DNA from: Dirofilaria immitis
Lineage: Eukaryota > Nematoda > Chromadorea > Rhabditida > Onchocercidae
DNA length: 64,000 nt
Direction: 5' to 3'
Assembly (NCBI GenBank): GCA_024305405.1
Contig: JAKNDB010000070.1
Location: 1,342,001-1,406,000 of the forward strand
Under the pieces are notes generated by a model. It had not been told where the DNA came from. It did no database searches and saw only the letters and a program-made list of their open reading frames with translations. Shown here in pieces: positions 13,317 to 27,705 of the stretch (positions are counted from its first letter, which is position 1; each line of letters starts with the position of its first letter). Position numbers and translations under genes: made by a program.

Positions 13317-14934
13317 AAATAAAGAAAGTTAACAATTAGATTACTTAATAAATTGTTTTTCTTTTTCATCAGAATTTAATAATCGAATAAGAATAAATAA
13401 TCGAATCAATTTATAATCAAAAATATCAAATATTTTTGTAATTTAAGAATTATTTATTATTCGAAAAAATTAATTTTATTAAATTTTAATAAAATTTTAA
13501 AAATAATTTTATAAAAAAATTATAATTTAAATATTAAATTAAATCAAAACAAATCCTTCATATTTACATTATTTGTTGTAAATTTTTGAATGCAAAACAA
13601 TAAAGTTTGAAAATGCCAATTTTAGCTATACAAAGAATCGATCATTATTTTTTGGTGATAATGGATGATCGTGAAAATACCTGCAATATATCATATAAGC
13701 TCTAGTATATCTTGAGAATTAAAAAAGCATCCAGAATTAAACTAAACAAATATAAGATAATCTAATTAATATTATTAACTTTAAAAATTGGAATGTCTTA
13801 ACAAGAGAAATGTTCAGAATTTAACAAATGATCTTCTCAGGATTCAAAGAATTGGACAAGAAAAATGTGCAAAATTTTATATACTTTTTTATTAGCATAG
13901 AATTAGAATTTTAATTACAACAAGATTTTGTAAATTTATGTAACTTTATTATTAGCCTAAAATTTTGCATGTCAAGATTCTCGACAAAAAAATTTGCCAA
14001 ATATGATATAATTTTGTTATTAGCACATAATTAGAAATTTCATTATAAATAATAACCTGAATTAGCTCTAAACAAATATCATGCAATCATAGCTTATCAA
14101 TATCATTAACATCAGAATCTCGACATGGTGAAAAAAAAGTTCACAAAATTGAATTAAAAAAAAATATTTGGAAAAAAAATTTCCATTCGTTCTATTTATA
14201 AACAAAAATATTAGATTTTATAAGAGAAGAAAAAAAAGGACGGAAAATTGATGAAATTTAAAATATTTCAGGAGAAATAATGATTGAATAAAAGAGAGAG
14301 AGAGAGAGGAGACGGAGAGAGAGAGAGAAAGAGATAAAAAGATGATAAGATGATTTGAATATGCTAATCATTTTGTACAACACATAACAAAGCTAACCAA
14401 ATGACATTTTCTTCTCTCTTCTTTATCATCATCAACAAAAAATAAAAAATAAAAAAAGCAAAAGCAAAAAGTAAGAGAGAGAGGCAAAAAAAAATTCTTA
14501 TTCTTATCAGATAATATGAATCAGTTTTAAAAAAAAAAATGATAATAGAAAAAATGAATAAGTTAAAGGGAATGATAAATAAATGATAAGTAAAATGATA
14601 TTAAATTGATAAAATTAATCATATTTTTATATAAATTTAATTTTTATTTTTATTTCTCAAATAGAATTTTTCTTTTTTTCCAATTTTTTAAGTAAATTTT
14701 TTTGTAATTTTTGCTTAATTTATGCTATCTTTTCATTTTCTACTTTTTCCAATTCAATTATCTTTTTAATTATCTTTTTTCCAATTCCAATTTATTTTTA
14801 TTGATTATCTTTTTATTTGAATTTTTAATTTTTCTATTCCTATAGTTAATATTTAACCTTTTTGTACTATTCGGTGTTCGAATTTTTAAACAATTTTCAA
14901 TTTCTAATTTCTTTATTTGTTAATTTCATACAAT
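13317..14934. other. AT-rich non-coding stretch
   Basis: No gene or strong repeat array. A GA-rich tract lies at about 14,294-14,335. Phrases near 13,890-14,050 such as TTTTATTAGCATAGAATTAG recur two or three times in diverged form. Confidence 0.5.
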
Positions 14935-15230
14935 TGTATTTCGTACTATTCGAGATTAGTAGTAGTAGCTAATTATTCAATTTTATCAAATTTTATTTTA
15001 CACTGTTCGAGATTAGAAGTATTAGCTAATTATTTAATTTCATCAAATTTTATTTCAAACTATTCGAGATTACTGGAAATAGTCAAACTATTCGAGATTA
15101 GCGATAGTAGCTAATTATTCAATTTTATCAAATTTTATTTTATACTGTTCGAGATTAGAAGTATTAGCTAATTATTTAATTTCATCAAATTTTATTTCGC
15201 AACTATTCGAGATTAGCAGTAGTTAGACGA
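14935..15230. repeat. Diverged tandem array, about 55-75-bp units
   Basis: The phrases TTCGAGATTAGAAGTATTAG and CTAATTATTTAATTTCATCA alternate about five times. The short frame at 14,917-15,114 is a translation of the array. Confidence 0.85.
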
Positions 15231-15679
15231 ATCAAAATTCTAATTTTCTCAATTTGCTAATTATTCAATTTCAATTATTTCACAATATTCAAGATTAATA
15301 GTAATAGAATGAAGGAGATAGAAATAGAAGACGAAAAAGAAGAAGACGAGAAAAAAAAAAAAAAACAAGAAAGTCGAGAAAAAGTTTGTTAATATATATA
15401 TATATATATATGTGTATGGTCGAGAAATGTATTTATTAATTCGTCACGCTATCCTTTCCTATCTATCATATGTTTGTTCATGTATTTGCTCATCATATAT
15501 GCAGGAAATTACCATAAAATATACATGCATAAACATCAAATATGCTTCAATGTTCTTTTTCAAACCTTTTTAAGCTTATTTATTTATCCAATGATAGTAT
15601 TGGTTAAGAGGAGAGACATACAGGAAGACAGATGAAATAACAAAATAAAAAAATAAAAATTTGGTTAGGAAAATTGATG

Positions 15680-15705
15680 TTTAGTTATTATTATTATTAC
15701 TATCA

Positions 15706-15740
<35 letters not shown>

Positions 15741-16245
15741 TTTATTATTATTATTATTGTTATTATTATTACTATTACGATTATATTCTTTATTATTATT
15801 GTTATTCTCATTATTCTTATTATTAGTACTAGTATTAATATTATTCTTGCTATTGCTAGTATTATTATTATAGCCTGCAAGTTATTATTATTAATATTAT
15901 TGCTATTATGATTATATTCTTTATTGTTACTATTATTATCATTATTATTATTATTGTCATTGTTGTTGTTGTTATTATTATTATTTCTGTTAATGTTATT
16001 CGTATTAGTACTATTATTATTACTCATTATTATTATTTATTAGTAGTACTATTACTGTTATTGTCATTATTATTATCATTGTTATTGTTATCGTAATTAT
16101 TAATTGCTATTGTTGTTACTATTATTATTAACGATTGTAATTAATATTTGTATCGTTATAATTACTGTTATTTTTCTTTTTATTGTCATTACCATTATTA
16201 TTATTATTAATATTATCATATTATTATTATTACTAGGCTAAAATT
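15680..16245. repeat. Degenerate (ATT)n trinucleotide tract
   Basis: Long ATT/TTA runs are interrupted by GTT, CTATT and ACTA variants. Poly-N and poly-I frames on opposite strands are repeat translations. Confidence 0.9.
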
Positions 16246-19200
16246 ATATGCAATTTATGATAATTATCAATAAATTAAATAGAAGGAAAAGCAAATCATA
16301 AGAAATTATCATTTGTATATTTATAATGATGATGATAATTTATAATGATAAATTTATATCTAAGTGATAAAGGAGCTAAAAGAAATAATTAGCAGTAGGT
16401 CTGATTGCAATTATAAGGCCAAAATAAGATGAAAAATAAATTAGACAAGAATATGCTATGAAATTATAGTTAAGTAAAAATAACAAACGAGCCTTAATGA
16501 AATTATAAATGCAAAAATAACAGACCCGAATACATATATATTATAAAAGCTATAGTAATATGAAAATAATTAGCCTGAATTTAATTTAAGGCTATAATAA
16601 TATAAATATAATGGATTTATATAAAAGCTAAAATAGTCTGTTTTGAAATTAACAAAGTCTGCATATATTATAAGGCTGCAATAATAGTATGAAAAAAAAA
16701 GGAAAACAAGAACCTGAATTTGTATGATAAAATTATAACAACATTATCACAACACTCTAACAGCATAACAATATTAGGCTTAATTTTATTCGTAAAATTC
16801 CAAAACATCATTACAATAAAGGATTTGAATATTTAATGAAGTTATGATAAAACGTACAAAATAACAACTTTAAATATATCATAAATTTTTGTCAAATAAT
16901 GATAACAGAGTTTTGATAAAAATGATAAATATTTCTTTATCATTTTCTTTCATTCATTTTTTGTAATACTATGAATACATTATAGGTGAAATTATGAAAC
17001 GTAAGATCATATACATTACATGTGAAACGTAAGATCATATATATCAGACGTAAAACGTACGAATATAAAAAATGTAAAATTACGTGAAATAGCTTAAACA
17101 CTGAAGCGTATATATTATAACGTTAATTTAATCAATATGTTTTATATAACTTATTAGAGTTATACGTCAGATAATTTGACGTAAAATTATGAGAAATGAT
17201 TTAAACGTTGAAATATTAATATTATAACATATATATTATGCATTAACATTTGATCAATATGTCAATAATATTAACAGCTTATCAATTGATTTGAAAATAA
17301 ATAAAATGATTCATCCAATTTTTACAAATATCAAATAATAACTTACAATTATTTTTAAATATTATAATTATTATCAAAATATATGAACTAAATTAAGCGT
17401 AACGAGATTTTCAAGCGTACGTAATAAAAATATAAATTTAATCAAAAAACGTGAAATTTTTTTTTCTTAAATTTATTTAAACATTTTTAATAGATTTAAA
17501 TTTTAGCTTTCGATAATTATAATTAATGATATGCAAAAAAATATTATCATATCAATATGAATAATTGTTTGAAAAGAAAAATAACTAATTGCTAAGTTAT
17601 AATTAATTAACTAATTGCTAAATTGTAATTAATTAATCATAATCATAATTTAAAATTAATTAATTGATTAATCATAATTTAATCGAAAATTTTATTAGTT
17701 CAAATTTTTTCAGGCATAAAAATTTATATGAATCAAAAATGAAAAAAAACAAAATAATTACATTTTAAATTTTAAATACCGTAACCGTGATTTAATGACA
17801 GTAAAAAAAAAAATGAGAAATGGAAAAATGAAAAAATAGAAGAATCAAAAATTAAAGGTAACAATTACATATTAATAAATATACCAAATGTACTAAATCA
17901 AAAAAAAAAAAAGAAAACCTGTTCATTTACCTGTTCATTTTTGCAAGTTTTCTCAAATAATTTTTTTTTTTTATCAAATTATCGCTCTAACTGTTTTCAA
18001 CCAAAAAAAAAAAGAAATTGAAAAACAAAAATCGAAATTGAATCGTATATCAAACTGAAATCATTTCTCGAGCAAGTTTTCGTTCTTTTTTTCTTCTTTT
18101 CTCCGTTCTCTTTCATCTTTTTTTCTCATACTGTTAAATAAAGTAATGTTGACAGATTGTATTAATTGAAAGGGTAAAAATTTGATCAAAATTTTATTTA
18201 AAAATTATCGCACTTAAGTTTCAAATAACTTATCACTATTGTTATCATTTGTTTCATTAATAGAAAAATAATATATATCATTATTTATCAGTTGCTAATA
18301 AAAGTAATTAATCGTAATAAATCATAATAATAGTTATATGTTGCAATTATGAAATATAGATGATAGTTATGCATTTCGAATTAAAATAATAATTATTTTT
18401 AATATATTAAAATGAAATGAAAGGAAAAAAAGGAAATTAAAATTTAAAAAAAAAAAGAAAAACATTTTAAAAGAATTTCTTTGATCTTTTTAAATCACTC
18501 AACGAAATCATCAAAATAATCATTATATCTAATACAGTGATAATAAATACTTAAATTATGAAACAAATGATGGATATAAAGTTACAGAATAATAAATTAC
18601 GAAATGAATAACGATATTATTATATATTATGATAATATTTATCAACTATATTATTACTATAATATGATTCCAATAACTATAATTATATTGATACTGCACC
18701 GATAATTATAATTGTATCAATAATATCACCAATAATTATGACAAATTGTAATTACAACGCATAATATTGATAAATACAACTATGTTAGTATATGATAACA
18801 TATAAAACTATATTAATTCTATACTGATAGTTACAACTATATTAATAACTAAATCAATATTATACCGACAATTATCGCTATACCAAATATTATACTAATA
18901 ACTATAATTCTTGGTTAAAACTATACCGATACACTATACTAATAATTATAACTTTATCAATACCATAATTTACACTAATATACTAATACTGTATTAATAT
19001 TATGTTGATTTTATGTTGATAATTATATTTGTATCAATTTTACATATAAATTAACAATTATAACTATTATCAGTTTTGCAACAAAGATTATAATTACATC
19101 AATAATAAGGTAATAATGCAGATTATTTGTTGGTAATTATAATTATAACAGTATTATAATGTTTATGATAATTGTTATGCTCGTTCTATTATTCGAGATA

Positions 19201-19324
19201 GGTCAATCTATCATTTAATAATAAACATTAATTAAACTTTTTTACAATTTTATCCGTATAAATTAACAAAAATAGAAAATATTATTATTAATACTTTTTT
19301 TGTTTCATAAAGTAGAAAAATAGT
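16246..19324. other. AT-rich non-coding stretch
   Basis: Repetitive at low grade: GTGAAACGTAAGATCATATA occurs twice near 16,988-17,045, and between 18,600 and 19,100 AATTATAACTATA/ATATTAATACTA-like text is almost continuous. No open frame of interest and no RNA gene recognised. Confidence 0.55.
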
Positions 19325-19585
19325 TGAAAATGATATATAGGTTAGAGAGAATTGAAGAAATGTTAAAATGATATTGATACTGATTAAAATGATATCGATA
19401 TCGATTAAAATGGTATTGATGGTGAAACAAAATAGTGCAGAAAAATAATGATATATATTAGGGAGGATTGAAGGAATGCTAAAATGATATTGGTACTGAT
19501 TAAAATGATATCGATACTGATTAAAATGATATTGGTACTGATTAAAATGGATATTGATGCTGAAACAAGATAGTGTATAATTTTA
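19325..19585. repeat. Two-copy tandem repeat, about 118 bp, with inner sub-repeat
   Basis: The phrase beginning GATATATAGG/GATATATATT and running through TTAAAATGATATTGATACTG starts at about 19,331 and again at about 19,449. Each copy contains two or three ATTAAAATGATATCGATACT-like sub-units. Confidence 0.8.
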
Positions 19586-21206
19586 ACTATTATAACAAGA
19601 AATTCGGAACAAACAAATAAACAAAAAAAAAGAAAAAAGAAAAAGGAGAAGAAGTCGGAATTGCCATCGGGCTAATGTGTGAAGAATCCGGTTTAGCAAT
19701 ATAATACTCTCGAAATTATCTATACAAAGAGGTCTTGCCCGGCATTTAATCAACTAATCTTTTCCACAATCTTTTTCACTTCAAACTATCAACCAATCAG
19801 GCTTTGAAAATAGTTTATCAAAAATTTTAACCGGTCTTAGAAGTCGGCCAAAACTTGAAAACTATCAAAACAAGATCTATCATGTTATTTATTTTAACGA
19901 ATACAATATATGTATATATATAAATCCCCATTGGCAAATTGAAATCATAAATTGCTTGAATTCATTTATAATTTCTCGTCAAAAAAAGTTAAACACATTG
20001 TATAAATCGATAGAATTTGAAAGTTATCGATAATATTATTTTTATCATTTCAAAATATTCCTATTTCATATTAAAATGATTATGCTTATTTGATTATCAT
20101 TTCAAATTACACCAATTTGATATCAAAGTGATTATATCTATCTGATATTAAGTGATTATGCTTATTTGATAATTATTTCAAAATATGCCTATCTGATATT
20201 AGATGATTATGGCTATTTGATATTAAGTGATTATTATACATCGAAAAATATAATAAATAAAATTATTTTCTAAGCTTTTTTTGAATGATTATCATAGATG
20301 GACATCGCATATTTTATCATTCTAAATGAATTTCATCAAAACAAAAAAGTAATAATTAAAATAGCCTACGTGAAAAAAATAATAAATACATAATTAATAA
20401 TTGATAGATAAAAATTAATTAAATTAATAATATATTGATAATTTTTGATAATTTTTAATCAAATTAATAATAATGTAGGCAATTTTAATAAAATTAATAA
20501 TATATACTTGATAATTCTTAATTAAATTAATAATCTAAAACTGGTAATTTTAATTAAATTAATATCTAGCAAATATGATTAATATTTCTGCTGGATTTAA
20601 CAAGTATTAATTGCAAATGATTAAATAAAATGCGTCAACTGGAATTAAAAAAGATTATTAAATGGAAATTAATAAATAAGCAAAATAAATTTTAAAAATG
20701 ATAATTTAATAAATCGGTACTTAATATATTATCAAATTAAATAAACTAAATTTGATAAGTATAATATCTTATGATCATATGTTAAAATTTATAAAATATT
20801 AATTTAATTTGTTATATTAAAATTAAAATAATTATATTGTAAAAGCAAATTAATGATTTATAATATAAAACTTAATAACTGAATTAAATGAATATTTAGT
20901 ATACACAGGATATAATCTTAATTGATAATATCATATCTTTATAATGATCACATACTAAACTTTAGCAAATATTAATTATGCTTGAAAAATTGGAATGAAA
21001 ATAGGTTTTGCAAAAAAAGAAGAAAAAAATTTAATAAACGGATGAAATATAAGAATTTTAACTTAATAATTTAATAAAAATTTTAACTTTAATAATTTAA
21101 CTAAATTGGTACTTAACATTTGTATAATGTAATTAATATATTTAATTGGAAATTTTAATTGTACTTAAATAATTTGATTATAAATGCAAGAAACAATGAA
21201 TAATGA

Positions 21207-21237
<31 letters not shown>

Positions 21238-21254
21238 AAAGAAAAGAACGATGC
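19586..21254. other. AT-rich non-coding stretch with weak repeats
   Basis: TATTTGATATTAAGTGATTATG-like phrases recur at 20,040-20,240, and ATTAATAATATATTGATAAT-like phrases at 20,420-20,560. A less AT-rich patch at 19,640-19,880 has no convincing frame or homology. Confidence 0.5.
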
Positions 21255-21535
21255 GAGAATTATTTAAAAATTCATAAAAATAAAAACAAAAAAAATCAAA
21301 ATTTAATAAATACGTGACAAAATGAAATGGATTTATTAACAATTAAAAATATTTAAAAATTCATAAAAATAAAAACAAAAAAAAAAATCAAAATTTAATA
21401 AATACGTGACAAAATGAAATGGATTTATTAACAATTAAAAAATATTTAAAAATTCATAAAAATAAAACAAAAAAATCAAAATTTAATAAATACGTGACAA
21501 AATGAAATGGATTTATTTAGCAGTTAAAAATATTT
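21255..21535. repeat. Three-copy tandem repeat, about 90 bp
   Basis: TACGTGACAAAATGAAATGG is found at 21,311, 21,403 and 21,491. Copies are nearly identical apart from A-run length. Confidence 0.95.
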
Positions 21536-22317
21536 ATAAATTTATAAGAAAAAAAGATAACAATATGCTAAAATTGTGAAATAAATGAATGATTGCAAAT
21601 ATTATATTAGTTGACATGAGAATTTTTTTTTCTTTGTATAATTTTTTTTTTAATTGAAAAGGTAAAGAGAATTAACAGGTATATTAGAGAGAGAGAAAGA
21701 AAAAGAAAGAATAAAAACGAGAGACAGGTATGCAATCATCTTTATATATGGGAAGTTTTTAATGATGACAAGATGAGATAGGAAAATGCCTGTTTCTGAT
21801 CTATGCATGTGTAATAATGTATTTGTTCGGAAAAAAAAGAAAAAAAAAGAAAGAAAAGTGAAAGTGTGGAAATGATACAAATAATTTAACAGTAACTGGT
21901 TTTGTTTTTGTTTTTTTTTCTCTCTCTCTCTTTCTCTCTTCCTTCTCATTTTCTACTTTTAACTTTTACCTATTTTTACCTGTTTTTTTAATCACTTTCA
22001 TTTTAACCCAATCTTTAAATGTAATAATACAAAGTTAAGCTATTTTTATTATGCAATTTCATTTAGTATTCGAAATTTGAATACTTTTTTCTAAAAAAAA
22101 AGTGAAAATTTAATTTTTAACAAAATAATTCAAATATTATTTTAATAATTTTTTTTTGAAATAAATATTATTTAATATTTAATAATTTAATAATATTTTT
22201 TCAATAATTATTAAATTTAGTAATTAATTAAAATAATTTTTAATAATTTAATAATTGAAAATAAAAATTAATTTTAATAATTGGAAATGAAAAAAGAAAT
22301 TGTTTTGAAAATGAGAA

Positions 22318-22705
22318 ATGATTTAAAAAAGAATGGATGAAAAAAGTAAATGAAGAGCAGGAGGAGGAAGGGAATGAGGAAGAGGAGAAATAATTGAAGA
22401 AAAGGAGGAAGTAGAAAGAAAAGGAAAAAGCAGGAAGTGGAGAAAAAGGAAAAGGAAAAGAGGAAGGAGAGGATTTGCGGAAGAAGGGAAGAAAAAAGGA
22501 GGAGGAGATGAAGGAAAGGAGGAGGTGGAAAATTAAAAGGAAAAAAGGAGGAAATGAGGAAGAAGGAGAAGGAAATGGGAGGAAGAGGGAGAAAAGGAGG
22601 AAATGGAGAGGGAGAAGAGGAGGAAGTGGAGAAGGAAGAGTAGGAGAAGGAGAAGGAAAAAAGGAGGAAGAGGAAGATTTGGAGAAGAGGAAAGAGATGA
22701 AGGAA
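22318..22705 (+). repeat. Polypurine GGA/GAA tract, nearly 400 bp
   Basis: The plus strand is almost pure purine (AGGAGGAAG, GGAGAAAAGG and similar). Basic/acidic K-R-E frames on plus and F/L/S/P frames on minus are translations of this tract. Mirror-like purine runs of this length could in principle form H-DNA. Confidence 0.9.
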
Positions 22706-22854
22706 CAAAAGATTTATAATGAATTATTTATCGACTAAACTTCCTTTTTTTATTTCGCGCTTTAAAAAAAAGCTTATCAAGTTCTTATCAATTCATTGAT
22801 TTTATCAGTTTCCTTTTTTTCCTAAATTTATTCATCCACTTTTTTATTCCTAAA

Positions 22855-23535
22855 TTGAATTAATTTCATTTCATTTCATTTCAATTCATTTAATTTCAAT
22901 TCATTTCATTTCAATTAAAATTTCATTTCAATTAAAATTTCATTTCAATTCAATTTCATTTCAATTAAAATTTCATTTCAATTGATTTTATTTCATTTCA
23001 ATTAAAATTTCATTTCATTTGATTTCATTTCAATTCAATTTCATTTCAATTCATTTCATTTCAATTAAAATTTCATTTCATTTGATTTCATTTCAATTAA
23101 AATTTCATTTCATTTGATTTCATTTCAATTAAAATTTCATTTCAATTGATTTCATTTCAATTAAAATTTCATTTCATTTGATTTCATTTCAATTAAAATT
23201 TCATTTCATTTGATTTCATTTCAATTAAAATTTCATTTCATTTGATTTCATTTCAATTAAAATTTCATTTCAATTCATTTCATTTCATTTCAATTCATTT
23301 CATTTCAATTAAAATTTAATTTCATTTGATTTCATTTCAATTAAAATTTCATTTCATTTGATTTCATTTCAATTAAAATTTCATTTCAATTGATTTCATT
23401 TCAATTAAAATTTCATTTCATTTGATTTCATTTCAATTAAAATTTCATTTCATTTGATTTCATTTCAATTAAAATTTCATTTCAATTGATTTCATTTCAA
23501 TTAAAATTTCATTTCATTTGATTTCATTTCAGGAA
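22855..23535. repeat. TTTCA pentamer array with higher-order unit
   Basis: Almost 700 bp built from ATTTC/ATTTCA pentamers, regularly interrupted by AATTAAAA and GATTTCATTTC phrases. The combination ATTTCATTTGATTTCATTTC plus AATTAAAA recurs about a dozen times as a unit of about 35-40 bp. Confidence 0.95.
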
Positions 23536-24004
23536 ATAAATTGAAATCAATCTATTGTTTATCTTATTATCAACAACATTTATATAAAATCAAAATTTTT
23601 CTAAAATTTCCTGTTCCTAATGCTTCTATCATTATTGTTATAATTTAGAAAGATTCTGAGAGATTAATGATAAGAAAATGAAATAGGTTGAAAAGAAAGT
23701 AATACTGTGTGTATCTGAGAGAGAGAAAGAGAGAGAGAGAGAGAGAAAGAGAAAGAAAGGATAAAAAATCAAGTTTTTATAAAATGATATATTTGCTGAT
23801 AAGGATGACTGACTGGTTGATTATTCTTTTATCATTCTATCACCGCTGGCGCTCTTTGTTTCAAGCTTTCCCTCTCTTTTAAAATTCTATTTCTTTCCAG
23901 TAAAACAAGTTTCCCTTTTTTTTTCATTTCTCCTCATCTTTCACCCTGCTTTCCCGATCTTTCCCGAATAAGCCATTAAATAATATAGAAACAACCTTCA
24001 AATG

Positions 24005-24075
24005 TTTTTGTATGTATGTATGTGTGTGTGTGTATGTATGTGTGTGTGTATGTGTGTGTGTGTGTATGTATATGT
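24005..24075. repeat. GTAT/GTGT microsatellite
   Basis: TATG and TGTG units, same family as the tracts near 3,598 and 10,735. A GA tract lies just upstream at about 23,718-23,760. Confidence 0.9.
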
Positions 24076-24333
24076 GCATATATAAATGTATGAAATGATG
24101 AAGGAGAAGGATAAAAACCAGTAATAATCATAGGTGCCAGTTATTACTAGTTATAATTATTAATATTTAGTATTATCGGTATTAATCATTTGTTATCATC
24201 ATTGTTATCTCGTACACTAATGATCCATTTTTATCAGTTCTGCTCATGATAAATCAATTGCATCAAGGAAATGAAGTTGCAATTTTTGAAATGGGACAAT
24301 CCGAACTGGATTGATAATAATTTCTTTTTTTGC

Positions 24334-24615
24334 CAGTTTTAAAATGATAACTGGAAATATTGGAATCGATTTTATCATTGATAATCCTACCGAGATATGC
24401 AACAATGGTATGATAATACTTAATTTGTCAGTTTTAAAATGATAATTGAAAATAATGGAGTACATTTTATCACTGATAATCCTACTGAGATATGCAACAA
24501 TGGTATGATAATATTTAATTCATCAGTTTTAAAATGATAATTGAAAATAATGGAATCAATTTTATCACTGATAATCCTACTGAGATATTGCAACAATAGT
24601 CTGATAATACTTAAC
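24334..24615. repeat. Three-copy tandem repeat, 95 bp
   Basis: CAGTTTTAAAATGATAA starts at 24,334, 24,429 and 24,524. Each copy continues to TCACTGATAATCCTACTGAG and AACAATGGTATGATAATA. Minus-strand frames at 24,244-24,465 and 24,420-24,617 are translations of this array. Confidence 0.95.
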
Positions 24616-25738
24616 ACCTAATTAATACAATATCAATCAATATCATCAAAATAATTTAATTTTGATTAAATTTTTATTATTTCAATTAAAAATTTCACAT
24701 CTCATACATTGTTTAACAAATAGACGAGAAAAAAACTTTACAAAATATCATTTGGCAGAATGAAATACTTAAATTTAAATTTAAATTTAACATATATTGG
24801 AAATGAAATATTTTAAATTCGAAAATAAATTTTCACATAAAAATAATCAAAAATTTGTTATTTTCGATTTTAATGAAAAATGAAAGGAAAGAAAAATTTT
24901 AAATTAATAAATAAAATAAAATTGGAATGTTTCAAAAATAATTAATTTTACAATTAATCAAATCAAAATAACTTAATAAATTTAGTAATTAATTTCGTTT
25001 CTCAAGTATTTAGATTAAAAATAGACAGATAACTTAGTTAAATCATTCTAAACTAATCGATAATTGTTAATATAATTTATTATTTGAAAAAAATTTAGCT
25101 ATCATTCTTAATAGGAATAATATTTTAATATCACCCATATTTATGCTTTTATCTTATCAATTTTACATCCTGGAATAATTGACAATTATTTATTTACAAA
25201 TTAACACTTATCATTAAACGAAAATACTTATCAAACGAAAGTTTTTTTTTTTTTTTAAAAAAGAAATGAAATAATGATTAATGGTAAATTTTTTGATTAT
25301 CATCTTAAATATCAAAATCACGATTTTGCCTATTTGATCAATATTTTAAGCGATTGAATCTCAAATATTCATTTTATCATCTGATGGTTTTTTTTCGCCC
25401 CCAGCAATTCTAAATATTAATAAATCGTTCTAAAATTGTTGTATAAAAAAAATAAAAATATCATAATATATCATCATATCATGAACCGGTTTTCTGATAA
25501 CATATCATATCGATTTGCTCAAAGCCTGTTTCTTCTTTCTTTCACTTTTCTTCATCATTAATGAGAAGTTTTTTTAAAAAAAAAAAAGGAAAAGGAAAAA
25601 GGTGATGAGAAGATGAAGTTTTATTGTTTAATAGGCGAAGAAGAAGAAGAATGAAAAAAAAAAAGACTAAGGTGTAAAAAGGAGAAACTGAGAGAGAGAG
25701 GAGAGAGAGAGAAAGTAAAGAAAGTAAAAAAGTGATAA
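24616..25738. other. AT-rich non-coding stretch
   Basis: No gene or array recognised. A GA tract occurs at about 25,690-25,715 and several A/T homopolymers are present. Confidence 0.55.
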
Positions 25739-25768
25739 TTTACAATGATTATTTATAATCATTGTAAA
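25739..25768. other. Perfect 13-bp inverted repeat with 4-base loop
   Basis: TTTACAATGATTA at 25,739-25,751 is followed by TTTA and its exact reverse complement at 25,756-25,768. This is a strong short hairpin in DNA or RNA. No gene is adjacent, so a terminator or RNA role cannot be claimed. Confidence 0.6.
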
Positions 25769-25933
25769 ACTTGTTTTATAAATTTTCAAAAGTTAACCGA
25801 ATGTAATTTGTAAACCGAATTAGAAAAATTATTATGTTGCAAAATTTTAATGCATTCTTACTTTCATGCATTTTTATGAATCATCAAAAGTTGATTTAGC
25901 AATATGATAAAACCTGTTAACATCAAATGATAT

Positions 25934-25934
25934 G

Positions 25935-26003
<69 letters not shown>

Positions 26004-26025
26004 TAATAATAATAATAATAACAAA
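25934..26025. repeat. (AAT)n microsatellite
   Basis: About thirty AAT units with one AT interruption. Confidence 0.95.
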
Positions 26026-26082
26026 TAATAATTGGTTTGAAAAATGAAAAGTTAAAGGTCATTTATGGTATGATATTATTGC

Positions 26083-26155
26083 ATGACATTGCATATCCAT
26101 GACATTGCATGCATGCATGTATATGCATGCAACATGCAATCTCATGCATTATATG
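26083..26155. repeat. GCATGC-rich palindromic cluster
   Basis: GCATGCATGCATG, TGCATGCAACATGCA and CATGCATT phrases make several overlapping self-complementary stretches. A similar cluster lies at about 46,180-46,250. Confidence 0.7.
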
Positions 26156-26497
26156 ATACAAAGATTGATAACAATAAAAATGAGGAAGGAGAAAAGAGCG
26201 AGAGAGAAAGAGAGAGAGAGAGGGAAAAAGGAGGTATTAAAGTTAAGGAACAGGTTTTACAAATATTTTTTTTTTTGATAATTTGAATTTTTGGAATGTC
26301 GTTGAACTTTTAAAATGAATAATTTGTAAGAAAATGGAAGCAATAAGAAAAGAGAGAGAGAGAGAGAAAGAGGGGGAAAAGATGGAAAGAAAAGAATTAT
26401 AGATAGCAGTAATAGGTATAGAAAGAATGATTACTGGAGAAAAAAAAGAAGAAAAAGGAAGAAAACTTTCTAACAAACTGCATCTTTTAATTTTCGT

Positions 26498-27030
26498 TTT
26501 GTATCAGATAAGATAAGAAGTGGAAATATCTTTTGTACCGGATAAGATAAGACATGAAAATATTCTATATCGGACAAGATAAGACATGAAAATATTCTAT
26601 ATCGGACAAGATAAGACATGAAAATATTCTGTACCGGATAAGATAAGACATGAAAATATTCTATACCGGATAAGATAAAACATGAAAATATTCTGTACCG
26701 GATAAGATAAAATATGAAAATATTCTGTACCGGATAAGATATTTTCTGTACCGAATAAGATATGAAACGAAAATACCTTTTGTAGCGGATATGATAAGAA
26801 ACGAAAATTTTTTGTATTGGATAAAATAGAAAACGATAATATCTTTTGTACCGGGCATAATAAGAAATGAAAATCTTCTGCACCGGATAAGATAGGAAAC
26901 GAAGGAAACGAAAATACCTTTTGCACCGGGCATGATAAGAAACGAAAATTTTCTGCACCGGATAAGGAAGAAACAAAAATACCCTTTGTGCCGGATAAAA
27001 TAAGAAACGGAAATATCTTTTGTAACAGAT
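26498..27030. repeat. 32-bp minisatellite, TACCGGATAAGATAAGACAT family
   Basis: About 15 units. In the left half the period is exactly 32 bp (TACCGG at 26,632, 26,664, 26,696 and 26,728) with CATGAAAATATTCTG between cores. The right half uses a related, looser unit with GAAACGAAAATACC and GCACCGGGCATGATAAGAAA. No minus frame contains a stop within the unit, so all three minus frames are open for 109-168 codons. Confidence 0.95.
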
Positions 27031-27449
27031 ATGCTGAGAAACAAAAATCTTTTCTTTATCAAATAGGATAAAAAAAATTTAGCTAAGCCAATTTTTCTTT
27101 TTACAATTATCAAGCTTATTTGATTACTTTATCATTCATTCCTTTCTTTTTTGTTTTCAATCTTAGAAGGGCAAAAAAAAATTGGACTAAAAGATTTAAT
27201 TCTGAATTTTTAATTTTAATAAAAATATTCAAAGTTTTTTTCTTCCTCTTTTCCATTATAATTAAAACGATAGAGGAAGAAAGATTTTTTTTTTATTTTT
27301 CTTCCTTTTTTTTACATTGTTCGTAAAAATATATACAAAATAAAAAAAGAGCAAAAAGAAAAACGAAAACTTTTTTATTATCAAAAAATTTATTCAATTC
27401 TTTGTAATATTTTTTCTTTTCAAATAATATTTAAATAAATATTTTTATT

Positions 27450-27705
27450 CATTTTCCCATTCATTTCCATTCATTTCATTTCATTTCCATTCATTTCCAT
27501 TCATTTCCATTCATTTCCATTCATTTCCATTCATTTCATTTCATTTCCATTCATTTCATTTCATTTCTTTTCATTTCCATTCATTTCATTTCATTCCCAT
27601 TCATTTCATTTCATTTCCATTCATTTCATTTCATTTCCATTCATTTCCATTCATTTCCATTCATTTCATTCCATTTCCATTCATTTCCATCCATTTATTT
27701 GTTTG
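27450..27705. repeat. CATTTC/CATTC array
   Basis: About 250 bp of TTCATTTCCATTCATTTC units with some TTCATTTCATTTC variants. Composition resembles the array at 22,855 but with CC in the unit. Confidence 0.95.
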